Shown here: positions 30,331 through 39,810 of the stretch, one piece after another | Layout of the letters: every line of letters begins with the position of its first letter | Numbering within the stretch: the stretch's first letter is position 1 | Assembly (NCBI GenBank): GCA_002005505.1 | Contig: KV908656.1 | Location: forward strand, 1-64,000 | Direction: 5' to 3' | DNA: 64,000 nt | DNA from: Botryococcus braunii | Taxonomy: Eukaryota; Chlorophyta; Trebouxiophyceae | Made by a program: the position numbers and the translations under genes | The notes under the pieces: generated by a model | Database searches by the model: none | The model's input: the letters and a program-made list of their open reading frames with translations, nothing else | Told to the model about the DNA's origin: nothing

Positions 30331-30485
30331 AGTGAAGTGACATATCACAAGTCAGGACTCAGTGTACTACAAAGCAGACATTATACGGTACCATAGTTGT
30401 ACTTGCAAATAGGTGCAGTACAAGTGCCGTACGATCTACTTCTTGTTTGCAAAAACAAGATCAAATGTAACTTTAGTTCATGACA

Positions 30486-32320
30486 TGTCTACATTCTTGC
30501 CCACAACTTCCCCCAAATTGACTTCTTCCCAGACCTCTTTGCATGTGGCCCAGCACTCATCCATGTTGGAGGGCCACCACCCCTCATCCACCTTAGCAAA
30601 CATCCTCTATTTGAACCGGCCGTGTGCATGTTCAATCGGTTGGTTGAAATCCGGTGCCCACGGTGGAAGGGGGGCCCTTTGGGAGGGTGAATGCCTGCAA
30701 CCTCAAGAAGGCGTTCTGGGCATTCATGGAAGGCTGCATTGTCGTAGGAGAAGAGGAGGCTTTCCTCCATATGTCTTGCCTTCTCTGTTGGAAGCTTGTC
30801 ATGGAGGCGTATACCGATCTCCGTCACCATCTCCTTCATCTTGTCACAAAACTCAGCTTGACTCATGCCCTTTGCAGCCTTCCCGGGATTATTCTTGACC
30901 TGCACAAGCCAGGACGACCTTCTCACGTGCGTGCCGATGCAAACAAGAAAGAAGAAGTGCTGTGCTCTGCATTTTGGTGTACAACGAGGAACCAGGACAC
31001 TCCATTTGCATCCACCCTGTTGAGAAGCAGCCAACAGTTCTTTTTCTTTTGTTCAAATTGTAAAGAGGGTTGCAAACACCTTGTTTACATCACGTGCAAG
31101 ACTGCAGAGAGGCATTTGAAAGTGGGGTCGCTCAATTGCTTGATTTGCAACCCCAAGCCTCGAAGGAGTCGGTTCGAGCTTCAAGTGCAAGACGTACTAC
31201 AAGCTAAGTTTAACACTCTCGAGCTTTTCCCCGAGTGCAGAGCAATGAAAGGCTTTAGTGGGGCCATAGACTTTGCCATATTGAGTGAACGTGTTCTCAT
31301 TCAGGTAGACGGGCCTGGACACTACGGCACACTAGGCTTAAATAAGGCAAAGAGTACTGACCAAGAAGCCGTCGACGCAAGGTGCAACACATGTGCGCTG
31401 CAACAAGGGTGGCATATGCTCAGGATATATGTCGACGACTTGTATGAATGTGAGTCAATCATAGGGGACGTCTTATGTGTAGCAAGGGCAGGCTCAACTC
31501 TGACTGAGGCTGATTGTTCATGGCAATTTAGTAGCATGACGTGGTCGCCTTCGTATGGCCGGTCTAGAAAGGTTCTCATAAGGTCATCGGTTGGACATGT
31601 GCTACGCACCGTGTAAAGCCGGGAATGGTCCGTTGTCCCCGTAAGCTTGAAGATGCCAACACTCCCAACGCCATGCATGACTCCTCCCAAATAGTGGACC
31701 CGGTATGCTGCCTTCTTCATGACATGCGAGCTGGTGATGGGTGGCAGTTGGACCCCCTTCTTTGCATAAACTGATAAGCCGCCTTCCCTCTTTAGCTCAA
31801 AAGAAGATTCATCTACAAAAACTGTAGAGCGAAGCTTCTTCTTTGCTATTCTTCTCAACTGTGCCGCCGCTGCTCTCCTCTTCTCCATCTGATGGTTGTT
31901 GAGAAGCTTGCGGATCCCCACCTTACGCTTCACGAGATCGGGGTCCGCTGCTCGGATGGCACGCTCCAAGGTCCTCCTGTGTACTCCTAGCTGGTCCACT
32001 CGCTGTTTGATGGTGGGGTGGGCGTGAAGGAAGCCCTTAAGACTTGTGTGGTATACCGACTGACCAGCTGGGTTGAGCTTTCCAACAATTTTGTCTGCAA
32101 TCTCTTTTGCCAAGGCTGCCGGCACTCTGCGAAGGCGTCCGCAACGGGGCCTATCTTTCGTGCTTCCATACTTCTCCAATTTTGTCCACCATCACTTGCA
32201 GAACTGTCCAGGGCAACAAGCATTTCTCCAGCTTTGGCTGCATTGAAATTTGCTTGCATGTAGAATCGAGCCCCTGCACTTCGGACATCTAGCGGCCACC
32301 CCATTTCCGCGACGGCCAAG
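30486..32320 (-). pseudogene. Tc1/mariner-like DDE transposase (right arm)
   Basis: The fuller of the two copies. The N-terminus starts near 32312; a frame change follows near 32180, then a helix-turn-helix and linker typical of the family (EKYGSTKDRPRCGR), and the first catalytic motif STVFVDESSFELK (about 31810). The last two motifs are at the other end: LLFSYDNAAFHE (about 30735), then a frameshift that scrambles the PDFNQPIEH region kept in the left arm. Between first and second aspartates there is far more sequence than the 90 or so residues usual for Tc1/mariner, and it contains the antisense endonuclease-like frame. The element at 19846-30485 truncates the C-terminus. Dead. Confidence 0.75.
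31050..31496 (+). CDS. Zinc-ribbon plus PD-(D/E)XK endonuclease-like protein
   Basis: The plus strand, antisense to the flanking transposase, reads a Cys-rich start (CSNCKEGC ... YITC ... CLIC, a likely zinc ribbon) followed by RRSRFELQVQD, GFSGAIDFAI, VLIQVDGPGHY, then a helix with STDQEAVDARC and QQGWHMLRIYVDD. The order D ... QxDGxxH ... helix ... G-hydrophobic-R is that of Vsr, RAP and DUF559-like members of the restriction-endonuclease superfamily. The frame is open from upstream to 31616, so the true start and end are unclear. Nearly identical to 10238-10563. Nuclease activity is inference from fold motifs. Confidence 0.6.
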
Positions 32321-32489
32321 TCCTACATGATGTGTAACGCCCGAAGTCAGTTACGTCTCACGTACGCCCAGATGTAACCTCAAATTTTGCATGCCGAGTC
32401 CTTACAATATGTAGCTTCAATGCTATGTAAAGGGGCCAGCATACATGCACGTGGCAGCAATGAGAGGCGCATGTCCTCGTGTGCTACAG

Positions 32490-33278
32490 CCCAAGGACAA
32501 ATATTTTGTGCAGTTTTTTGGAGGTCCACCGTTTTGACGAATTGATTGGCAAAATGTGGGAATTTGTAGAGGGATAGTGGCCCCTTTGGAATCAGTACTC
32601 TATGAGCTATTTTTGAGATATGAGTTTGTGCCTGCCCCGGACTTGTGTACTTGACAAAATTAGCCGTGCGTGCCGGCGTGGCAGGTTGACTGATTGATTC
32701 GAAAAGGGGGGCCACTTTTCGACAGCACCACACACAAGCGCAGTAAGTACGTTCCAAGAAAGACACCCTTCATGTTGTGTGAATAGGGCTACTGATTGCG
32801 TGTTCTTAGTTTAAAGCGCATTCCTTCTTCCCTCGCATCTGTACACGATTTTCACAAGTTGACACCGTTTTCGCTAGAAAAGCTCGCGTTTTGCAGCATA
32901 TTGCTTGGGCTTTCTTGTTGATAGATTTGTGAAGCAATTTTGTGTCAGGGGTGGGTGGCAAGGGAAGGACCTGAGCTCCTTTGAGTGCCTCTGTGGGGGC
33001 CGGGGAAAAGCGGTTTGTCCTTTGGCACGGGAGGCTCGGACTAGGTGGTGTGTTTTGTTGGACTAGGGCTCCTATAGTTGAGAGCTGCAAATCAGGGGGC
33101 CATCTTTAATTAGGCATATAAGAAAGCACACGGCTGCAAACAGAAATACAAGCTCACCGTGAGGTAGCCCAACGAACAGCCTTGACAATACATTAAACTT
33201 GGGTGAATCCCATGCCTGGCACATGCGCTATAGCACTTTCCCTCGAAGGCAGTGTTGCACAAAATTTTTGCCCTTGGG
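32490..33278. mobile_element. Small TIR element, intact copy (789 bp)
   Basis: TIRs 32490-32512 and 33256-33278 are inverse matches (CCCAAGGRCAAAWATTTTG type). No transposase. The single GTACTGAT at 32591-32598 is the empty site of the hAT insertion seen in the left copy. Confidence 0.6.
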
Positions 33279-33283
33279 TGACC

Positions 33284-33618
33284 TGTCCTACACGTGTACA
33301 CGCTCGATAGGATCTCTATCATAGTTCCTTGAACTTCATTGACTGAGACCTGTACTTGCATGATGGGCTATGAACCTCTACCTCCCATGGAGGGCACTCT
33401 CTCCAGGTCTTCTAATACATATATGCATTAGGAGTGTTATACAACAGCAACTTTTGTGTCCTGGTGCATGCGTTTTCTAAAGCACATCTAATGTTTGTTC
33501 AAGCTTGTCAAGTGACGTGCCTAAAACCACAAAGTGTACTTGAGAGAGCAGACGTACTCACGTACATACGTGATCCTGTACATCCGGATACGTACCTTAT
33601 CCTCTCTCAAACACAACA
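33284..33618 (-). repeat. LTR-C, second copia C copy
   Basis: TGTCCTACACG...ACACAACA on the plus strand, followed by the inverse of polypurine tract AAAAGGGGAAGTAT. It abuts the right end of the giant inverted repeat. Confidence 0.8.
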
Positions 33619-33745
33619 ATACTTCCCCTTTTAGGCACTTACTTGCGTGTAATAATCTCTGTTCACATTGTAAGTTCCAAACCTGACATCCACCCACTAC
33701 TCTCTGTCTCTTAACCGTTACACCATGCCCTTCTTCAAGGTATCC

Positions 33746-33787
33746 CTATGCTTCAGAAAGAATATTCATTAATGGGCTGTTCAGTTG

Positions 33788-33874
<87 letters not shown>

Positions 33875-34213
33875 TAACAGATCTGCCACATTCTCGTCAG
33901 TTTTCACATATTCCGGCAATATTTGACCCCATACTACTTTCTCCCAAGTCTGATGATAGCACACACTTATGTGCTTGGTATATTTCGACAATGCATGATT
34001 CGCAGCAATGTACTGGGCTTCGACAGTCGATGTCCCAACCAACTGCTGTTACTTGCTTCACCAAAAAGCTGCTCCTCCATTTAACATGAACACAAATCCC
34101 AACGTGGATTTTCTTGTGTCCATGTCTCCCGCAAAATCAGAATCAACCCACCCCTCCAGGGTTTGCTTCCCCATTCCTTTGCTTCCCCGGACAGCATACT
34201 CACCCCAGTTGTG
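33746..34213 (-). pseudogene. Copia RNase H remnant with poly-Asn expansion (second copy)
   Basis: Carries the same RNase H pieces and the same internal deletion as 4288-4780 (TSTVEAQYIAANHALSK joined to YTKHISVCYHQTW), with an AAT run of different length at 33788-33875. The shared lesions show both copies descend from an already damaged element or arose by segmental duplication. Confidence 0.75.
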
Positions 34214-34892
34214 AATTCCAAAAAACACACGCACTAACAGCAGTAGTTTCTAAACTCAAGGCCTATCGTGGTGACCACCACTAATGCACATGGAACGTGC
34301 TGTCCCTCTTTCTCTTCAATGAAGGGCACCACCACTCTTACCGTTACCGTTACCCACTACCAACACGACCAACACTTTAACGTGAAACGCCAATCAGTAC
34401 ATATATTTTTTTTCTTCACTCAATAATTCCTCAACCATTCAAAACATCAATTGTCCCGAGTCCTTAATGGCCCATCGACCGAACAATCACAACTTCTGAA
34501 CTCAGACAACAACACTCCTTAAATCCAGACCGAGTGAAACACTAAACTCACCAAAGTTGGTTCATTCACACCTGATCAGGGCTTCGTGAGGGCCTTCATT
34601 CATGACTAGTATGGTGTATCCTCAGCTTGGACTACGCGACAAACGTAATATGCCCAGAGCACAGGCACAATAGCCTCACCTCAGTTCACAAAACTTGAAT
34701 ATCCAGAAGTGCGGGACTACAAATCATCCGTCCCCAACCAACACTTCTACTTTCAATCTGCTATTAATGTTCAGGTACAATCCAGTACCTCCAAACAACA
34801 TACATATCATGCAGCAAATTGCACGGAACTTAAACTCCTGAGTTCTACCATTGTACTCATTTAACAAAGTAGAGAGCTCAAGCGTCGATAAC
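34214..34892. repeat. Non-coding duplicate shared with 4781-5465
   Basis: Continues the copia C duplication up to CGATAAC, where LTR-B begins. No gene seen. Confidence 0.8.
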
Positions 34893-35592
34893 TGTAAAAG
34901 GTTATGGGCAGTGGCGTATCCTGTAAGCAAGCAGACAGGTCGTAAGTTCGTGCCTCTCCAGCTACAGTCCTTAACGACTGTCTGCTCTTTAGACACTGCA
35001 ACTGCATGAACAAGACTGGCATCCTTATGTGCCCAGTATCTTTCCAAACCAGTTCCGTTACATGTTGATCTGTCAATGAGCATCTACACACGGATAAGCT
35101 CCCGACGGCTGAAAGCAAGTACCTTCCTATACTCAATCAAGACTCCGTCCCTTAGCTGTTTGGGAGACTTGATTGTCCACTAAGATGGTTCACTTACAAA
35201 CAAGCAATCAAACATGAACACATTACCAATACACACCCTGAGTCACCGCACCTGTAAGCAAGCAGACAGGTCGTAAGTTCGTGCCTCTCCAGCTACAGTC
35301 CTTGACGACTGTCTGCTCTTTAGACACATGCAACTGCATGAACAAGACTGGCATCCTTATGTGCCCAGTATCTTTCCAAACCAGTTGCTCGACGATGCGG
35401 TGATCGCAGCTTTAATAGTCCTTTCACACTAACGCGTAATCTAAATCAGATTGTACCTTATGTTCGAAATAGACCTCATCCGAACGTGTCTTGAGGTACC
35501 TTATGTGGATAGTGGACCCGTATCCTAATAATGTACATTTGAAGATCACCTAAAGCACAAGGCATTCTATAATGTATGTTCACAACTCAACA
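34893..35592 (-). repeat. LTR-B, 3' LTR of minus-strand copia
   Basis: 700 bp, TGTAAAAGG...CTCAACA on the plus strand. It contains two direct repeats of about 140 bp (about 34920-35054 and 35251-35396). The polypurine inverse CTTCCCCTT follows at 35593. The left flank is ATAAC. Confidence 0.9.
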
Positions 35593-35612
35593 CTTCCCCT
35601 TGCCTGCATGCT

Positions 35613-36938
35613 TTATGTGTATCTTCTCAAACCTAGTGAATCACGATGACCAACAAACACGGGCTTAGCAAGTGGCTTGGTCATAATGTCAGCCACATTT
35701 CGAGCAGATTCTACATAGAGGATATCTACCTGCCCAAGTACCATAGCTTCCCTAGCATAGTGGAAGCTTACTGCAACATGCTTTGTGAATTTGGAATAAA
35801 GGGGGTTCCGTAAATTGGAAATGCATCCTTGGTTGTCACAGAAAATTTTGACTCTCCAAGGTGCAGCTCCAATCTCTTCCAAGAAGCCCCTAAGCCAGTT
35901 GGCTTCCTTCACAATATGGCCGGCTGCCATAAACTCGGCTTGCACAGTTGAGGTAGCAACTGAGCTCTGCTTCTTGCTTCCCCAAACCACGGCACTACCA
36001 TAGACTGATAGAACATAGCCAGTGGTGGAATACCTGTGGTCCAGGTCCCCAGCATAGTCGGCATCAACATAGCCTTCTAGCTCAGGCCCCTTTCCACCCA
36101 GAGTAAGAGCTAATTCTCTCGTATCTCTCAAGTACTTCAGCACTCGAATGGCCTCATTCCAGTGTGAGGTAGTGGGTGTCATTCTATACCTTGACAACAC
36201 TCCAACAGCCTGAGAAATGTAAGGCCGGGTCGTATTGGCACTATATAGCAACGATCCAATCAACTCACAGTACCGATGACCAGGTGGCAGTGGGGTACCT
36301 GCCCCATGTGACAAACCATCGATTCCTCAGATGTCTGAGGACTCGGGTCTGCTGCTAGCCACGAAGTCCTTGGACATGGGGGTATCAACCACACGCCCAT
36401 CATCAGCAACACCAAACTTTTCCATAAGAGCATCAATCTTGAGAGTGCAACTCATGGAAATAGTGCTCTGAACTCTATTGCGTAGGACCTGACACCCCAA
36501 GAAATCATTCACCTCTCCCATATCATGGATGGTGAAGTCCTTCTTCAACAACTCTTTCCCCCACTCGATCTCTGCAACCAATCTGGCAACTATGAGAAGA
36601 TCATCAACATAAACAAGAATAAAGGACAGGTTGCCATCAGGGGCCCTCCTGATGTATACACCCGCATCACTCTTGCACACACTATACCCCATCACGCTCA
36701 ACTTGTCGGTCAAGGTCTTGTGCCAAGCCCGTGGGGCTTGTTTTAGACCGTATAGTGCCTTCCTGAGCTTGCACACAACCCTCGTGTTGCCATTCTCAAA
36801 TCCTGGTGGTTGGGTCACATAGACCTCTTCCTCCAACTCTCCATTGAGAAAAGCCGTCTTGATATCCACTTGGTGGACCAGATTGGCCCAGCACTGACCA
36901 TGACTGCTGTGAGGTCTCTGAAGTGGCAGGGGAACCAT
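35613..36938 (-). pseudogene. Copia RT and RNase H, family B (interrupted)
   Basis: RT palm ([39 protein letters not shown]) runs to a TGA at 36327-36329, then the same frame continues into RNase H (YVDADYAGDLDHRYSTTGY-type, TSTVQAEFMA, CDNQGCISNLRN, ADIMTKPLAK). The N-terminal RT palm is deleted: at about 36885 the sequence joins a post-integrase linker directly to the VHQVDIK block. The same TGA occurs in the sister copy at 63366-63368. Otherwise close to copia A in layout. Confidence 0.85.
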
Positions 36939-37771
36939 CCTGGCTGCTGGGGGCTCCAGCCACAGGTCCGACTGAGCTCCTCAGCCTGCTGTGATCCTCT
37001 GGAGAGTTGGCAGTGGTAGCAGGAGATCCAGTGGGCTTGCACTCCACCACTGGGTCATCCTCTGCTTCCCAAAAATTCACGGGAATGGCTGTTGGTGAGC
37101 TGGGGACATTGGAATTGCCTCCCCTGCCCTGCGAGGACGCTCCAGAGAGCCATTGAGAGGATTCAGGTTGCACCTTAGACATACCCACTCTCTCCCCTCC
37201 TCTCAAATGCTCAAGGAATGTAACATCCCTGCTCTCTTTCCATACACCATTGCCTACGTACACTCTATAGGCCTTGGACTGTGGGCAATACCCAGTGAAC
37301 ATGCCTGGAATGGTCTTTGGTCCAAATACAGACCGCTGACCTGGGGGAATGTGAACATGTGCCACACAGCCCCATGTGCGCAAGGAAGCAACATCAGGCT
37401 TTACCCCATAGAACATCTCAGTAGCGGTCAGAGGCCTGCCTGTGGTGGGGCCCACGTTGTACAGCAGGGTGGCAGACTCCAGTGCCTCCTTCCACAAGGA
37501 AGGGTCTGCTGCAGCGTGCACCAACAGGGTCCTTGTGCGCTCCTTCAGAGTCCGATTCATGCGCTCAGCAAGTCCATTTTGCTGAGGCGTGGATGGGGCT
37601 GAGGTCTCCATTTTAGTGCCCTGCTGAGCACAAAATTCTTTGAACTGCTGATTCAGAAATTCTGTCCCTCTATCAGATCTCACACACTCCACCACTTTCT
37701 CATGAAATGTCTGCCAGTACTTCAAGAGCTCAATGAGGGCCTTGGGAATGGCTTCTTTCGACTTCACTGCC
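36885..37771 (-). pseudogene. Copia integrase C-terminal part and linker, family B
   Basis: Reads LAVKSKEAIPKALIELLKYW, then CVRSDRGTEFLNQQF with the second integrase aspartate, TPQQNGLAERMNRTLKE with the catalytic glutamate, and the YNVGPTTGRPLTATEMFYG block. The first half of the integrase lies 5.1 kb away at 42928-43431, separated by the gypsy element 37777-42922. Joined across the duplicated AATGA the reading is continuous. The linker (SSQGRGGNSNVPSS and on) leads into the RT deletion. Confidence 0.85.
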
Positions 37772-37776
37772 AATGA

Positions 37777-37983
37777 TGTAGTGAGGTGCCGCGTCAGCGC
37801 GACGCGTCTCACGTCCCCTGCGCGTAGGATGTGCGCGTAAGCATAATGTTCGTAATGGTGTGCGCGTAGTTCATGTTTCTTGTAACGGATTGGAACTTCG
37901 ATTTCTACCTTCGGTGTCACCCTTGCCTGATACCCTTGCTTAGCTTGTTATAAATCTTAGTTACACGTCTCACTTCGTTAAAT
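37777..37983 (+). repeat. 5' LTR of gypsy, internally deleted
   Basis: Matches both ends of the 3' LTR but lacks 285 bp between GTTTCTT and GTAACGG. The deletion ends share CTT. Confidence 0.9.
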
Positions 37984-38001
37984 TGGTATCGGCGAGGCGG
38001 T
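37984..38001 (+). promoter_or_regulatory. Primer-binding site
   Basis: TTGGTATCGGCGAGGCGG follows the 5' LTR. TGGTATC matches the complement of the 3' end of plant initiator tRNA-Met; the rest differs. Confidence 0.5.
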
Positions 38002-38061
38002 TAGAGCCTCGAACCGAAGGGAGACGTAGGGAAGGTTGTAATTGCATTGTTCCATTGCAAC

Positions 38062-39030
38062 ATGATGGCGGTTAAACGGAAAGGAAACAAGTACTCCGGT
38101 CTCCCCCTTAAAGAGAAAGAAATTTTGGAAGGTTTGGAAAAGGAAGGTATTGAAGTCGATGATCTTTTGGAAGAGTCCGAAACGGAATTGCATCTGGCCC
38201 CATCGCCCAAACCGACCACACCCAAAACGAAACCCAAACCCACTCCTTTGAAGACACCCTTGAAGAAAAATAAGACTAAATCCCTAATTCTACGGTTATT
38301 GAAGCGGATTGAGGCCTTGGAGGGAGAACGAGCATCCAAGCGGACGTCATCCACCACTAACGTCGTGCGTGTGCCTACACCAGCCATGTTTACAGGAAAA
38401 AGAGGAAGCTTCCAATTCTTTGCTAGTAAGGTGGAATCATATGTGAACATTTCAAATGTGTCAAGGGACAAGTGGGTGGCAGTCGCGCTGCAATGTATGG
38501 AGGAGCGACCTACAAAGGTTTGGGGGACATACCTCAAAAGGAAGGAAAGGGAAGGAGGTCAAACAGAGCCAACATGGGAAGACTTTAAAAATTTTATGGG
38601 AAATCGATACGACTCTACAGATTTGGTTATGGCTGCCCGGCAAAAATTAGACCATGTTTATCAAGGGCAAGAAAGCGTTGAAAGATACATAGAAAGGTTT
38701 ATTTCCTTGTTGAGTGATGTAGAAACCGAATATGACATCTGCGAAAATGATAAAATATATATGTTCCTCAAAGGCCTGAATGCTCCTATTAGAGTTGCTT
38801 GCACAGTTAACCCTCAAACTGGTGTCAGGTTCACAAGCCTCGACTCATTGTGCACTTATGTGGTGCAATATGAAAGCAACTTAAAATCAGGGGGGATGCT
38901 GAGGGGACAGGAAGGAAGGAAGGTTCTCAACGTTGTGAAGAGGACTCCAACAAGCACGCCGGCATACTTTCCGGGATTCACCCAGGGCCTGTGCTTGGAG
39001 CCGTCGGACACAACGTTGGTGGGAAGTTAG
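38062..39030 (+). CDS. gag: Gypsy Gag
   Basis: From ATG 38062, 322 codons. A charged N-terminus is followed (from about residue 105) by a retrotransposon Gag domain: MFTGKRGSFQFFASKVESY, KTWxxF-type block TWEDFKNFMGNRYDS, ARQKLDHVYQGQESVERYI and FLKGLNAPIR. The frame closes at 39028-39030, about 30 bases before the zinc knuckle, which is in the next frame, so a frameshift or indel near 38990 has split the protein. Confidence 0.8.
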   Translation: MMAVKRKGNKYSGLPLKEKEILEGLEKEGIEVDDLLEESETELHLAPSPKPTTPKTKPKPTPLKTPLKKNKTKSLILRLLKRIEALEGERASKRTSSTTNVVRVPTPAMFTGKRGSFQFFASKVESYVNISNVSRDKWVAVALQCMEERPTKVWGTYLKRKEREGGQTEPTWEDFKNFMGNRYDSTDLVMAARQKLDHVYQGQESVERYIERFISLLSDVETEYDICENDKIYMFLKGLNAPIRVACTVNPQTGVRFTSLDSLCTYVVQYESNLKSGGMLRGQEGRKVLNVVKRTPTSTPAYFPGFTQGLCLEPSDTTLVGS

Positions 39031-39269
39031 ATTCTCGGACAAGCGTCCCCTCCGAGCGCCAGTGTTATTTCTGCAAAAACTTTGGTCACGAGCAATGGCA
39101 ATGTCAGGCCAAGCGGGACTACTTGCAAAGGAAGAGCAGGCGCGACAGTCAATTGCCCCCACCTCCTCCTTTCCCCTCTAATCAAGCTCGAGGTGGGCAG
39201 TGGAAGGGCCGTGGTGGCCGGGGAGCACATTGGAAGGGAAAAGGGCCGGGGCATAATCCTCAAAAGTAA
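39031..39269 (+). pseudogene. Gag zinc knuckle and basic tail
   Basis: CYFCKNFGHEQWQC (C-x2-C-x4-H-x4-C, 39063-39104) is followed by a Gly/Arg/Lys-rich tail ending at 39267-39269. It is in a different frame from Gag. The tail, GGQWKGRGGRGAHWKGKG, should bind nucleic acid. Confidence 0.75.
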
Positions 39270-39810
39270 ATTCTGAAGCCATGGATGCCACTTGCTTGCA
39301 TGTTTTGCACTCTCTTGTGGCCTCCAATTTGGGAAAGGAAGGGGTGAACCTTGTGGTGCCAAATGTTAGGAAGGCTGAATCTGAGATTTCCAAGTTTTTA
39401 TGGGAACAAAGGTGCAACCCGTCCCTCACTTGTTGTTTCATTGTGGGAAGGAAAACTTGGAAAAGTAAGAGTCTCTATGCTCACCGTATGCAAGGAAGGA
39501 TTGTGGAAGTGTGTTCAGGAAGGAAGGGACAGGCGGTGGACATGAATGGTCAAACTAGTGTATACCCATTCTCTTTTGTATGTTGTGTGGTTCCCCCAAG
39601 ACCCACACTCACCATGGGAAGTGTTACTACTGACTCTCCGCTAGCTATGACCTTTCCGGCGAATGTTAAGGGGAAAATCCTTTCAGTGTTGTTTGACTGG
39701 TGGACATCACCGGGGAGGACGCCTCAAGTGAGGCCGACTTGGCGGACACCGACAAATCTATGGACGACACCCCCGTCGTCACAAAACCCCCCAGTAGTAC
39801 CGGTACCCTC
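39270..39810 (+). other. Protease/linker region, degenerate
   Basis: Expected to hold the protease, but I find no D-S/T-G triad in any plus frame. The end (DASSEADLADTDKSMDD) resembles an acidic linker and runs straight into the RT block at 39810, so RT fingers and probably the protease have been lost. Confidence 0.4.

Larger units (their letters stand above)
29493..30485 (+). mobile_element. Short related element or long terminal unit, 993 bp
   Basis: Starts TGTCATAGCC like the gypsy element and ends TTTAGTTCATGACA like it, separated from it by TATA (29489-29492). Only the first 125 and last 16 bases are shared; the middle is different. It could be a non-autonomous relative inserted next door, or a recombinant terminal unit. 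The host transposon resumes at 30486. Confidence 0.5.
19127..33281 (-). repeat. Right arm of giant inverted repeat (Tc1/mariner-like copy)
   Basis: Blocks 19127-19845 and 30486-33281 are continuous in the left arm; the 10.6 kb between them is an insertion. The join is clean: native GCAATCTGTCTACATTC is split as GCAATCTGT | insertion | TGTCTACATTC. This arm keeps the transposase middle that the left arm lost and has the empty hAT site at 32591-32598. Confidence 0.85.

Noticed and set aside
37978..38537. Minus-strand ORFs opposite gypsy gag
   Set aside because: Antisense shadows of the Gag coding region.
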